This document shows positions 24,001 through 35,650 of a DNA stretch of 64,000 nucleotides, in pieces (within the stretch, counting starts at the first letter, position 1; every line of letters starts with the position of its first letter). The stretch spans positions 62,001 through 126,000 of the forward strand of contig JBLDXI010000045.1 of the NCBI GenBank assembly GCA_047495785.1, given 5' to 3'. Under the pieces are notes generated by a model. It had not been told where the DNA came from, searched no databases, and saw only the letters and a program-made list of their open reading frames with translations. This DNA is from Lepidodermella squamata (lineage: Eukaryota > Gastrotricha). Made by a program: the position numbers and the translations under genes.

Positions 24001-24804
24001 GCGATGAGTACTGCGTAGCTGGTACTTGTTTAATGCTATTCCGCCTTATTGTTGACTACGGAGATTGTGCCTCTAAAATACCCTCATCCGCCGGTGATTT
24101 ATTGAATAAATTGGTTGAAATACTGAAAACTTACAATTCTCGGACCTGCCAACTTGTCCTTGGAGCTGGCGCTGTTCAATTACTCGGCCTTCGAACAATT
24201 ACCGCCGGCCATTTAGCGCTATCGGCCAGGTCTCTTCAGTTCGTTTTATGCTTGTTGCCGATTATTCGCGGCCATTTCGCGTCGGTTATGACGAGTGATT
24301 CCGGTGGACCGAATCTTCAACTGACGAAATATGTCGATCAGCTCGAGCACGACTATGCAGATCACGTGAATGAAATTATGGGCAAGATTTTGAGTGTAGT
24401 CGACGGCGCCATTGCCGACCAGTTTGCGAAATGGGAGGCCAAACCGCCTGTACCGTCGCCTCTCGTTAAAACCGTCTGCGGTCAGTTGAAGCGATTGAAC
24501 GAATCTATTGCCCATGTAACTCCCAACTCTGATCGGGCGGCGATTTTCCGCAAAGTTTCAGCCTCGTTTCGCGATCAAATGTCAGATCGGCTGCGGCAGC
24601 TTGAGATTAAGATGGATACCAACACATCTGCTTGCGGGTGAGTTGTTACATTTTATTCGATTAAATGCTCATTTTTAATGATTTCACGTGATTTGTAGAC
24701 TCGTCAGCCAAGAAATAGCATTTTTCAACGAACAAGTGCGGTCCTTCAACCTTGGAATAGCCAATCTTTCAATCGGCGACTTCATGACTAAGCCTGCGAA
24801 ATGA
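21041..24804 (+). CDS. VPS54: VPS54, subunit of the GARP tethering complex
   Basis: Three exons (21041-21769, 22341-24637, 24699-24804) encode 1043 residues, against 977 in human. VPS54 works with VPS51, 52 and 53 in the GARP complex, which tethers endosome-derived vesicles to the trans-Golgi. Exon 1 encodes a Ser/Asn-rich, probably disordered region ending with a short conserved block before FFQTTFSLSNPDTF at the start of the coiled N-terminal tethering region (about residues 250-480, including RSLRTKLKNVHTSFVEAPMQVMRLTATRDR). The C-terminal VPS54 domain follows (about 700-900: MARFISQFHEERRHKLAEIL, MLFRLIVDYGDCAS, KTYNSRTCQLVLGAGAVQLLGL). The first in-frame ATG is 21041. Two defective copies precede it, so short reads could be mis-assigned. 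Confidence 0.92.
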
Positions 24805-27062
24805 GACTTGAGTGGACTTAGAACCCAATGAAATGATGTAATGATTATGATTTATTTTTATGTGGCTTTCATCCGAACTTTTTTCCACCATTTAGCTTCA
24901 TGTGTGTGTCTTGATCACCATATCATAATATAGTTATTCAACAGTATAATTCAGTCTCTATTTTCACATTGATGAGGCATGATAACTCTGCGTCTGGAGT
25001 ATAAAAACGTGGTCATCTTATACATTCTGATGTATTTGGTTGTTTGATGAGCTGATAAAATCCACTTTGAATCAAAGCGGCATATCACTTTCCCTCACGT
25101 TTTGCAGACCGACCGACGTGATAAAAACCGGGGCTTGTGCTTGGCAATATCGCATAATCCAGGTGTTTGTTCGGAATGACATGAGGCATGGTTTTATGTT
25201 TTCTCTTTCGGAAATAGCAATTGATGTCTAAATTTTCCTACCACCTGAATATTGATATCTTATTCCACCTTAACAACAATTATGGGCGTGCGAATGACCA
25301 GGGAAATTGTTAAATTATGCTGTTATAATTACTTATTACTACTAATATTTATTGTTTTCTTTCACGGCATGAAAGAGCGAAAAAGGAAGAGAAATGAAAA
25401 ACTAAAAAAGTTTCTTCTGATCACGGCTATTTTTTTCTGAGCTAGGTGTGGTTCATCGTAGGTGAGGCGACGCCTGTGATTTGTCACGAAAACAAATAGC
25501 GAAGTGCTGAAATGTGGAAAAATTGTGTCACTTGAAATGACGCATTCCCACGCATTCTACACTAATATAGTTCCGCTATACCTGACATAATAGGAGCGAC
25601 ACTTGTATTCAATAGGAGAGGTGGCATAAAAGGAGAACAATTGAGCCTTGTTATTATTGCCCGAGCACGTGTGCTCTGTTTACCTAAGTCGGTGTAGTCA
25701 AATAACTTTGGCATATTGCGACCGCAGGCAGTGCCTCTCGCCAATTACGCTGTCTACGCAAGCAGTCACCTTAAAAAACAAGCCGAAAAATCAGATCTGA
25801 CTCACGCATGGACGCAATTACTAGACCAATTATTATTATTTATGGCTCGAGCATCTGCTTGTGTAATTTTACGCGAAATCTTACTTCTGAATTTCTGAAA
25901 CTCGTGCTATCCCCCGGCGTCATTTGACCGAGCAGTCTGATAGTATAAAAACATTTTACGACGTGCGATACGTGTTGGTAAACATGTTCTGAGAGGTTTT
26001 TTTCCGCAATGCGTCGACCACATTTTTGTGCTGGCTGGAACAACAACCAAGCGCAGGTGCAGCGCAAATGCAATAATAAAATTATTACCATGGAGGTGCT
26101 AATGCAGCAACAAAATTGTTTTATTTTGTTCATTACAATTGTAACAATTATTTGAAAAGATATAATAGAATTGATATGTTGGTTTAGGGTCGAAATAACA
26201 AGGCAACGTCGATATTTTATCGGCCTAACAAGAGGTAAAAATAGCAAGCAATAGTCTGCTATTATCGGCCCAAAACAGCAGAGGAAAAGCAATTTATCAA
26301 GATTTATAATCCCAAAATCAACACAGGTTCACGAATTTTTCATCGACTCGTTAAACGTAAAAATGCATCGAATTATCGGGAGTTTTCAATGTTTATTCAA
26401 CATTACGTATTTGCACTCGAGAATTTAGGAATTTAGGAGACGCACGAGAAATTTTATCCACCTCTGAGAGCAGAAAAATAATTGATGATATACACATATA
26501 AGAAAGTTAACTCTGCTAGCAATATATAAGCGTATTTTTTATGACATAATAATATTACGTAGGGTTCTCGTAAGTACCTGGGTGAACAACTCCAAGAAAA
26601 AACGATAAGCCGATGTGCTTTTTTATTCGGCATGCACAAAAAGTTGTTGGGCAGGCGCGAGAATATATTTTCTAACACATACAAAGCAGCAGACCACAAC
26701 CAGACGCCGTTTACACATATACACATTACATATAAAAGCCGAATGCACAAACTCAGTTAGAAAAAAACGAATGTCGTTGGCCTTTCAAACGGAATGACAG
26801 AATAGATCGGAATCGAATCAAAAAGTAATCTTTATTTCTGAAGAACGGAATAAAGTTGTGCGAGCTACGGAATAAAAAATTAATCATCGGAACTCTCCAA
26901 TTAAACTGGAAAGCGATATATATCTTATATATAACACGAAGACGGATGATTATTTTGACACAACATCGATTACAGCAAGATTTTTCAATAATGGAATTGC
27001 AGCGCGGTTGATGATATATAATTGCTCAAGCAGATTTATTGCTCAACAAAACTTGCAGGTTC
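24805..27062. other. Intergenic region between convergent VPS54 and plastin
   Basis: No convincing gene. Open frames are short, overlap on both strands and show no recognisable domains. A minus-strand AATAAA at 26831-26836 could serve plastin; a nearer one lies at 27035-27040. Confidence 0.55.
26831..26836 (-). promoter_or_regulatory. Candidate polyadenylation signal of plastin
   Basis: Minus-strand AATAAA about 230 bases after the stop codon; another at 27035-27040 is only about 25 bases after it. Confidence 0.35.
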
Positions 27063-28972
27063 TTACTGCTGACCAACAGATTTCGGCTTCGGCTGGTAGT
27101 CTTTGATCATTAAACAAGCGAAAATTGTCAGAATCATCTTCGATTTCAACTCGACCAAATCCTCGGGAAGGGCGTACACTTTAGCACCGATTTTACGTGC
27201 CATCGAAATGGCGTATGAAGCATTTGATAGCTTATCATCCCCACGCAGGACAGAGTAGTCCACAGAGCCTGGGTGAAGAGCATCGACTACGTCCAGAACA
27301 ATGCGGCCATCACTCAACGCTGAGTCTTGGAAAGAAGTGAAGGCAGAAGTTTTGCCGGCAAGTTTGAGTTTGTGATTAGCCCAGTCAATGATTTCACGCT
27401 CGCCAACCGGTTTGTTCGAATCGGTAAGCTGCGCAAGGACGGCGAGTGTGTAGGCACGCATCAATTGCCAGACCAGGCCAAGAGTAAGCGTCACAACTCC
27501 ATCACAGATATCCGAGCCCTGAATGCCGACAAGGGAGAATTTTAGCTGCTTGCCCAAGTCAACTGCATAATTGGCGTTTTCGAGTTTCTGGAAGTTTTCG
27601 CGTAGCTTTGAGAAGGTCTTATGTACCTTGGTCCAATTAACAAGACCAGGCTTGATGTAATCGTAAAGCTGGAAAATGATAAGACCACTTCTCAAATCGG
27701 TGTATAAGTGGTTGACATAAGGAGAAACTCCGAGCGAATTCATCCAATTGCGGAATGTTTTCTCCTCACGACTTTCTTCGATAACTTCAATGACTGGGGC
27801 TGGCTCGTCAGTAAAGAGCCCCGGGTAATTGTTGAACAAATTAGCGACGAAGGCAAGATTGAGTTTTTGGTTTCCGTTGCACACATCCTCTGGACGAACA
27901 AAGCGGCGACAGTCAATTTTGTCAGCCTCGTGTAGCATGGCAGTAGCACGAGTCAGGAGATCGCCTTCTTGGAGTGGCCTAAGCGATACGCCTTTCTCAC
28001 GTGGCGCAACTTGATTCAACAGGTGCGAGTAAACAAATGAATCTTTGATATCATCGGAAAAGTTCATGACACGACGATCTACGCCAGCACGTTGCATATG
28101 ATAGTTGACCCATCGCAATAGAATCTCTTCGGGTGACATGCGCATCAAATCCTCTGGAGTTTCGTCCGACTTCAACAGCAGCCAAAGATTAGGATGCTCT
28201 TTCAGATTGATCTTGTTTAGCAAGCCAAGCTAAACGTAAATAAAAAATCATTAGAACCAATTAATAGATATAGTAACAAGCATACTCTGATGATTTGCCA
28301 CACCAATCCCAAGACGATGTGAGGCCTGCCTTCCATCAAAATAGAAGTGCTGATGTTCGTTGTTACGCATCCGATAGACTGAGCAGAATTGATGGCTAAG
28401 TTAAGATTCTCATGCTTCTTTACGACGTGCATGTTTTCGGCTTTATTAACAGCACGCATATCAATCGTTCCCGGTTCAGAAACGTTAATAAGCTTGCACA
28501 GCAAGATGCCATCCTCGACTTTAGAGTACAAATCAGCACCACCATCTTTCAGCGGAAGGTAACGAGTCAAGGTCTTATCACTCCCCAAGCAGTTGTTAAT
28601 CCAGTCAGCAAAGGCGCGTTGTTCAGCGTAAGTAGCAGAATGCTTAATACCAGTGTCTTCGTTGTCATAACGTTCGATATTTTCTGTTGTTTTCACTGTT
28701 TTCTTAAACTGCCTGCCTAAATCTCGCTGACCACGAATCTTTGTGGCCACGGCAAGAAAGTTGTCGATATCGACGCGCCCGTTAGAAACTTTCAGCTCGG
28801 TCTCCGCAAGATGACGAACTTCGTGACCCGGGAGATGCAAACCAAGCGATTTGAAAGCAGCAACCAAGTCTTCCTTGGCAATGCTAGCTTGACCCGAAGT
28901 GTCAAACTGTTTGAGGGTTTCCAGTTCTTCCAACTGATCCTCGGCAAAAATAACGCTCTCTTTCTGGCTCAT
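27063..28972 (-). CDS. PLS: Plastin/fimbrin, actin-bundling protein
   Basis: Two exons (28286-28972, 27063-28229) encode 617 residues, close to human plastins (about 630). The order is a two-EF-hand region (about 10-75), then four calponin-homology domains forming two actin-binding units (about 115-230, 255-365, 385-495 and 510-610). Typical blocks are FADWINNCLG, DGILLCKLIN, HENLNLAINSAQSIGC and LVWQIIR in CH1, ILLRWVNYHMQRAG in CH2, FRNWMNSLGV in CH3 and IIDWANHKLKLAG in CH4. The protein cross-links actin filaments into tight bundles, for example in microvilli and cortex. The EF-hand loops look degenerate: acidic calcium ligands are mostly replaced and the second loop starts with Leu, so calcium control may be lost. 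The start is the first ATG of the frame. Confidence 0.95.
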
Positions 28973-31469
28973 TTGAATAAATGGTAACAGACGATTAATG
29001 AAATTCTATAAGATAAACAGAATGTTTAGAAGCGGTGAATGAGATATGAGGCAAGGTGAAAGCAAAACAATAGCGGTTTGGCGCAACTATTCGAAAGAAC
29101 TATTCGTATTGGTATGACGAGTCTACAATCGTGGCCCGTTATCAAGCGCAGCTTATATCATAGGGCTGGACGCGCGACCACAATAGTGTAAACGGTAAAC
29201 ACATGCCACGGAAAGAAATCATCACACGCTGAGTGGCGGATGCCGCTAGGCGGACACCCACGTTGAAATGCCACTTGGTTTCATCGTTCATCGTGCTTAT
29301 TCATCGCAACTGAAGCACATACCTGTGTAGCTCTCAGGTGTTTATGCGAATCCAACTTGTTGCTGATTCACGTTTACCGCACGATAAAAAATAAGGTGAA
29401 TACCGTCATTAAAATATGTTTGCAAAAATATCGCTAAAAACACAAGTTATGTTGTTTCTAATATGTTACTAATAATAAAATGCTTAAAGAATGCCGCATG
29501 TTTTATGTAATCTTCCAGAATTGATCGTCGATCGTTTTCCTTGTTTTCCCTCTTTATTGAGGCCAGTTAGGAGTGACCTACTTTATTCTCAACGCCAAGC
29601 GGCTTCCTTACACCTTCTATGTTCTATCACAAACGGTTTTGAGTAGTGCCAGATTCCAGACAGAGAGCGGATCGATTAGGGAAGTTCACAGAGGTGGATC
29701 ATTCGAAGGTGTCAAAATCGCTCCAAGCTAGTCAGCCTTCGGCGATTAATATAGCGAGTCGAGTTTAAGCTCTTTGAATATTAAGGCTCTGGCCGAAATA
29801 TACGGCGCTGATGATCATTCAAAGTTGCTGGAAGGTTTATCTGCTAAGCTGATCGGATTCGTGCCAAAATGAACTTACAATTTTAATAGAACTGCGTTTA
29901 AATCAACTTCAAGGGTCCTCAGCTGTGCGTGATTCCTTGCCTGAACCTGATTTTAATGAAGACTCCATTCACCGATTTAGTTTAAGTTCGTACCGGAAAA
30001 TTCATATCGTGGTCATTTCGTACCAATACAAATTCATATCGTTATTCTAATCCTCGCATTGCTTTGGGTATGAAAAAATCACTAAAAATTTTATGAAAAG
30101 ATCACCACTTTTGGTACGAAATGACAGTGGTACGAAATTGCGGGTACGAAGTTACACTTTACCACCAAGAGGTTCCTAAAATTGAATAGGCCTCATCAAC
30201 AAAGAAAAATCGATCATGTGTGTAGAAAACGAAAGTCACGAAAGTCAAGAAAACGAAGCGGCACTTATGATATTTCGAGCTCGGAAAAACAGTTGAGCCC
30301 AAGGTTTTCCGTATGTGAAGAAGGACCAGCGGTGACAGCCAGTAACGATTGAGGCCACACAAGAAGTCAATATGATTTCGGTTATCATCACGAATCTTTC
30401 CGGCAAATGTTGATAATTTTTATGCTGAAATTAATGTTTTCGACGTGATACCCGGAAAAATTGAGTAATCCCCCCTGCGTCAAGGGACTATTTTCGTGGC
30501 GTGGACTAGCTGAGTTCCTCGTTATTTGTGTACGAATGACCATTCGAGATAGCCCTTTGATATACTCCAATAGCTTTGGCCACAATTTTTGGAAAGCCAG
30601 CAACTTAATTTCTTAGAAATATATTCCTAGTTTGTTCCTTTATGCACAATATGAACTAAATTACGAGTCACGCTTTTGAAGAGCGAAAAGGTAAATTTTC
30701 CAGAGAATCAATCAGCTGTAAAATTGTTTTATCAGGCTCCTTTGACCAACTTTTTTTAAAATTAAATTGTTTGGTGCTGTTTGGTGACAGTGAATAACTG
30801 CTCCAATCTATCCGATTGAGCCACTAGTTCGAGCTAAAACGGCGGATTGTAGAGTCTGGAGTCGATAATATCAAATAGTTCGCGTGCTCTTCAAAAATAG
30901 CTTTTTCCTAGCGCCATGACCAGTGACCAGGCCCGTGGTTTTTACTGGTTATAAGCTGGCGACTGGCTACACAGAGGCATTTGGTTCGATTCAGAGCCCT
31001 GCAAGGTGAATTTTCTCTAAAGTGAAATTTACGACCCCCAAGCCTTGGATCACGTGGACAGCACGTGGTTGGCCAGAGATACTATGGAGATCAATGAAAA
31101 CAGCTGACAACAATGCTGACAGCATTTAACAATTCTCAGAAACCCAGAGCTGAAATAAATAAACCTCGCAGTCATAATAGCAAATAATATCAGGCAGTTG
31201 TTTATTTTGATCTACGAAGTGTGATAAAGAGACTTTTTTAATTTGGGTCTCAAATATTGCTCATGAGTACCCTATCCGTGGCCGATGCGGATTAAAAGGT
31301 AACTAATAACTAATAACTACAGCACGACAAAGCAATTTGGGTAGGATATATAAAGTGTTTTGTTGCCGTTTGCTGTTGAAGTATAAGTCGGCAGGTCTCG
31401 ACGTAATCTGGAAGATGGGCTAACCTAGGTCAAAACTAGTTTCCACAAACTCCACAAAGTCCATCAGCC
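28973..31469. other. Upstream of plastin; no gene seen
   Basis: About 2.5 kb with no supported coding sequence. A foldback element lies at 29983-30155. From about 31300 the DNA is the downstream flank shared by the peptide genes. Confidence 0.55.
29983..30155. mobile_element. Foldback element with TTTCGTACC-rich inverted arms
   Basis: Arms at about 29983-30026 and 30111-30155 are inverted copies; the inner 15 bases (30012-30026 against 30111-30125) match perfectly and outer parts match at roughly three of four positions. The motif TTCGTACC and its complement recur five times. There is no open frame. This is probably a non-autonomous foldback element and differs in sequence from the one at 11389. 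Confidence 0.5.
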
Positions 31470-31714
31470 TCATCGCAATTGGCACGTACACAAATCGCCT
31501 ATACACCCACAGTGCCTAATAGATCAATGACCAAATTATAAATGAAACAGTCGAGTTGAAAAAAAACTTACATGGCGCCGCAGCATGGAGCGTAATCTTT
31601 CCCGCAATGCCAAAACAGTTTTTGACACGCGGCTGTGGGCTCTGCCATGAAAGCGATCAAAATACACACCAAAAGAATGGCCGCCGTGAAAACCGTCGAT
31701 GTTCCAAGTGACAT
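31470..31714 (-). CDS. Secreted eight-cysteine knottin-like peptide, copy 1
   Basis: Two exons (31572-31714, 31470-31515), phase-2 intron of 56 bases, 62 residues. A signal peptide of about 28 residues (MSLG start, then AAILLVCILIAFMA) is followed directly by a short mature peptide with cysteines spaced C-x6-C-x6-CC-x4-C-x-C-x4-C-x-C. That is the framework of agatoxin-like inhibitor-cystine-knot peptides known from spiders and other arthropods, where members act as venom toxins or as neuroendocrine peptides of unclear role; defence peptides use similar knots. No propeptide or amidation signal is seen. A TATA box lies at 31778-31785. It is the most 3' copy in transcription order of four and its exon 2 tail is the most changed (ends QLR). 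Confidence 0.75.
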
Positions 31715-31777
31715 TTTAGCAAGTTATAAAGCTTACAAATGAATCGTGAATATAGCTGCAGTCAGTGGTGAAACAAG

Positions 31778-31785
31778 CATTTATA
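31778..31785 (-). promoter_or_regulatory. TATA box of peptide copy 1
   Basis: Minus-strand TATAAATG about 71 bases before the ATG; equivalent boxes precede the other three copies. Confidence 0.6.
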
Positions 31786-32163
31786 GCCATGACCGGAAAC
31801 GGTATGATAGTTGGATAATTGCCTTGACCATAACGGACAACACAAAACAACAACAATTCTTGAACTAGCAAATAACATCACGCGTTACAGCTGTTTATTT
31901 TGATTTTCAAAGTGCGATGAAGAGAAATTGTTGAGTCGGATAAATGATGAAATATGGTCTCAACTGTTGCTCATGATGTACCTTAGGCCTATAGCGGATA
32001 AAGTAACTAACCAATAACTAATAACTACAGCATGACAAAGCAATTTGGGTAGGATAAAGTGTTTTGTTGCCGTTTGCATGTTGATGTGAGTCGACAGATC
32101 TCGACGCAATTTGGAAGATGAGCTGAACTGCGGCCTTGGATAGTGACATTGAATGACAATTGT

Positions 32164-32409
32164 TCAAACCAAATTGCATGTACACAAATCGCCAATACAC
32201 TTACACTGCCTATTAAAGAAAAGAGCAAATTTTAGATGGGACAGTCGAGGTAAAAAATAAACATACATGCTGCCGCAGCATGGAGCATAACCTGACCCGC
32301 AATGCCAGAACAGTTTTTGACACGCGGCTGCGGGCTGTGCCATGAAAGCGATCAGAATGCAAACCAGAAGAACGGCCGCCACGAAAACCTTCGATGCTCC
32401 AAGTGACAT
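32164..32409 (-). CDS. Secreted eight-cysteine knottin-like peptide, copy 2
   Basis: Two exons (32267-32409, 32164-32209) encode 62 residues. Signal peptide about 28 residues, ending near QPAAA; the mature part begins CQKLFWHC and keeps the C-x6-C-x6-CC-x4-C-x-C-x4-C-x-C pattern with the AT/G split codon at the intron. The open frame also reads through the intron, but the exon 2 cysteines align with the other copies only when it is removed. Very similar to copies 1 and 4. TATA box at 32476-32483. Confidence 0.78.
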   Translation of the reverse strand: MSLGASKVFVAAVLLVCILIAFMAQPAAACQKLFWHCGSGYAPCCGSMYVYFLPRLSHLKFALFFNRQCKCIGDLCTCNLV

Positions 32410-32475
32410 TTTAGCAAGTTATAAAGCTTAGAAGGAATGTTTCGTGAATAAAGCAAGACTTAGTGGTGAAACAAG

Positions 32476-32483
32476 TATTTATA
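32476..32483 (-). promoter_or_regulatory. TATA box of peptide copy 2
   Basis: Minus-strand TATAAATA about 74 bases before the ATG, in a block conserved among the copies. Confidence 0.6.
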
Positions 32484-33985
32484 GCCATGACCGCATGCGG
32501 TATGATAGTTAGATATAATTGCCTTGACCAACCGACAACACAAAAGAAAATACAATTTTTGAACGATTTTCTTTTACCGCTATCAACCTTTTTATTAACT
32601 CTATTATGACTCTATTAGCTCTAATTTCCAAATGCATTGCCTTTTGTTGTAAATATCCACCATTCCCGTAACTTGCCATCATATTTAACACTTGCCATCA
32701 TTATTAGGTATAACTATACCTCAAACGCGCCAAAGCCAAAGTTGTGTTTTTTCAGTGCGCAATAAAACCAAAAATTGAAAATGTGTATCCTGAATACCTA
32801 ATTTTTTGTTTATTTCATTCTTTTTATTGCCCCTTCTCAGTTTACAAAACAAAATTTTACAAAGCAAATGAGAACTTCCGACATGCCGTGTGGTCAGTGG
32901 TCAATGCCTTGGCCGTTTTTCAAAGCCAGCATATTCACTGGTAACACTGGTTTACACTGGTAACATTTATATTGCAATGAACTAGTTTCATTGGAGTTAG
33001 AACCCGTTGGAAGTTAATAGCGGCCAATTTCGTTAGCGGCAAAAAGTGGGTTGTAGCCCAAGTGGCGAAGAGTGTTCATATCGTGAACAATTATTGCACA
33101 TGAATTATGGCGGTCGTATGTTGGGCTAGGAGTCTTCAAGTAAAAGGCGAACTACTCATTTTTAAATGCAATTTGCACCAAAAGAACGCCTTGGAAAAAC
33201 TGCATACTCTTGTGTCAACGCTTCGACTGAAACCACTTTGCGGTCGTCGGTTATTGTCTGTTCGTATAACGAGTTCTGAATGAACTCGAAAAATGCGCGC
33301 GTTAGTAGTGAAAAACGCAAGTATTACATAAATGTAGCGCGATTGAAAAATTAGAATTCAATTGTTTTCAAATTTATACAATTATTTCATGTTTTACACC
33401 TCCGTTAGCCTTGGATAGTGGAATTCGCAGCTCTATCAAATTCTAACGTTCTATCAAAAAACACTGTACATCACTGATTTATAGCCATTCATGTTTGCCG
33501 TAAAAACTGGTTGCATTATTTTTCACAAAAATCAGAATTTTCACCATTTCGCAGTCATCGAATTTCCGCTCAATCGCGTTTACTTCATAGTTACTTGATT
33601 GACTAAGCTTTTTCCCGCTTAGAGTCCTGCTTACAGTTTGTAAGGCTGGGTAACATGCCTTATATTGTCTCTTCCACCAGCAAGATATAGATTTTCAACA
33701 TTTGTCAACCTGCTTTTTATTCCGACAGAGACATAATAACACTATATATAACGGTCAGGTGTAGACGATGAGCCATCATGATGCGCTCTAAGCCCAATCC
33801 GTGGCCTGTGCGGAAAGAGTATAACTAATAATAATTAACTACAGCACGACAAAGCAATTTGGCTAAGATAAAGAAGTGTTTTGTTGCCATTCGCGTGTGT
33901 AAAAATCGACAGGTCTCGACGTTATTAGGAAGTTGTGATAACCTGCGGCCTCTGATCGTGATAAGTGAAATTGATTGAAAATTGT
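32484..33985. other. Spacer between peptide copies 2 and 3
   Basis: No gene seen. A segment at about 32630-32700 (TTGTAAATATCCACCAT) recurs upstream of copies 3 and 4. From about 33780 the DNA is the shared downstream flank (CACGACAAAGCAATTTGG). Confidence 0.55.
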
Positions 33986-34238
33986 TCAAACGTATTGGCA
34001 TGTACATACACTGCCAGTAGGGCACATACACTGCCTAAAATAAAGAAAATAGAACATTCAATATGAGAAAGTCGGATTGAAAAAAAACTTACATGCCGCC
34101 GCAGCATCGACGATTGTTATCGCCGCAATGCCAATGCATTTTTCCACACTCGGCTGATGCTGGCTCTGCCATGAAAGCGATCAAGATGCAAGCCAAAAGA
34201 ACGGCCGCCATGAAAATCGTCGATGCTCCAAGTGACAT
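33986..34238 (-). CDS. Secreted eight-cysteine knottin-like peptide, copy 3 (diverged)
   Basis: Two exons (34093-34238, 33986-34034) encode 64 residues. The signal peptide is conserved with the other copies, but the mature part differs: inter-cysteine residues are replaced (loop 1 GKMHWH, loop 2 GDNNRR) and loop between cysteines 6 and 7 has five residues (PTGSV) instead of four. All eight cysteines are kept in place. Exon 2 contains a short internal duplication of GGCAGTGTATGT. The pattern of a stable signal peptide with a variable mature peptide is typical of venom and defence peptide families. TATA box at 34298-34305. Confidence 0.75.
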
Positions 34239-34297
34239 TTTTTAGCAAGTTATAGGAAATGTTTCGAGAATAAAGCTACGCTCAACGTTGAAACAAT

Positions 34298-34305
34298 CAT
34301 TTATA
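34298..34305 (-). promoter_or_regulatory. TATA box of peptide copy 3
   Basis: Minus-strand TATAAATG about 67 bases before the ATG, preceded by an extra TA dinucleotide. Confidence 0.6.
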
Positions 34306-35650
34306 TAGCCCTGGCCGCACTAATAATCAACGGCAAACACAAAAGAAAAGCAGGCAACAAACTAAATTTTTTTGACCAGATACCGTATACTCCGAAATAG
34401 TGACCCATGCTCAAAATTATAACTCATCCTCTTGAGTTATTTTCCAACTTAAACGTTAATTCTTGCGTATCTCATTTCGAGGGGCATTTTATTTTTGAAT
34501 TTGAAACACTCTGAACTCTGAAATAATACGAACACAGGTGTACTATTTCGGAATATACGGTATTAACCTTCAATTGCATTGCCTTATGTTGTAAATATCC
34601 ACCATACCGTGATTTGCTCATCATCATGACCAATGACCACTTGCCGTCATTACCTCAATTTTTTTAGTTTACTTCATTTTATAGTCAACTAAGCAAAAGG
34701 GTACTTACATACCATTGTCCTGGAAACTAGGCCGTTTCTCGTAGTTAGCATACCACTGGAGCAAATGAATCGGTTCCAATTTTATACCATAAAAATCTCC
34801 GCTCGCAATTGGCAGATCAAAACTCGTTCGAAAACCGATAAAATTCTATGATAAAATTCTATGGATGAGCGGTCTTGGCTGGGCGGGATAACTTGGAAGG
34901 TTCGTGGGTTAACATTTTCAACCACAAATACGCCTGGTATATCCACAGTTCCTGACTGCCGACATCTGCCTCATTGGTCCTGCCCGGGTAGGAGCGGCAG
35001 GGGTGACTCTGGCTGGTTGCGACTTCCACACAACACCATACCATATTTTTTGTTGGGACGCAAAGTAACCGGCGGATTTGTCACGCACCCGCTTGAAATT
35101 AAAACAAGTCTGCACATGATGGCGCTGATAACTGCGCCCTTTAAATCCCCCTGATTCAATGACCACGCAAATCACGATTGAGCGTGCACACGCTCAAAAA
35201 TAAGGATACAGTAAAACCTAATTAGATACAGTAAAATGGACAAATTAGATGTCTATATTCTATATTGCGTTTACAAAGTAATTTGACGATGCTTTTCCCG
35301 CTTCCTGCTCCGCTTACAGTTTGTAAAGCCGGTTAACACATGCCATATCGTTTGTTCCATCGGCAAGATAAAGATTTTCAACGTTTGTAAACCTGCTTTA
35401 TTTCGATTTGCATAAACATAATATTAGGAACAACGGTTCAGGTATAGATGATGAATCATCATCCAGCCCAATCCGCGGCCGGTGCGGGTAGAGTAACTAA
35501 TCAATAATTAACTACAGCACGACAAAGCAATTTGGGTAGGATAAAGTGTTTTGTTGCCGTTTGCATGTTGATGTGAGTCGACAGGTCTCAAAATAATCTG
35601 GAAGGTGGGCTGAACTGTGGCCTTCGATTGCGACATTGAATGACTGTTGG
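34306..35650. other. Spacer between peptide copies 3 and 4
   Basis: No supported gene. About 34380-34910 is homologous to 36050-36560 upstream of copy 4. A GC-richer stretch at 34930-35160 has open frames on both strands and no match in the other spacers, so it may be an insertion. From about 35460 the shared downstream flank begins. Confidence 0.55.
34380..34910 (-). repeat. Duplicated flank of peptide copies 3 and 4, first copy
   Basis: Long blocks shared in order with 36050-36560: ACCGTATA(C/T)TCCGAAATAGTGA, AATTCTTGCGTA, CCTGGAAACT.GGCCGTTTCTC and GAGCGGTCTTGGCT. It shows that copies 3 and 4 arose by a segmental duplication of well over a kilobase, not of the genes alone. Confidence 0.65.

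Noticed and set aside
30970-31010. GGTTCGATTC, a T-loop-like sequence
   Set aside because: No matching acceptor or anticodon stems; judged a chance match.
34918-35175. Small minus- and plus-strand frames in the spacer between peptide copies 3 and 4
   Set aside because: No signal peptide or cysteine pattern like the peptide family, and frames overlap on both strands; kept only as a possible inserted segment.
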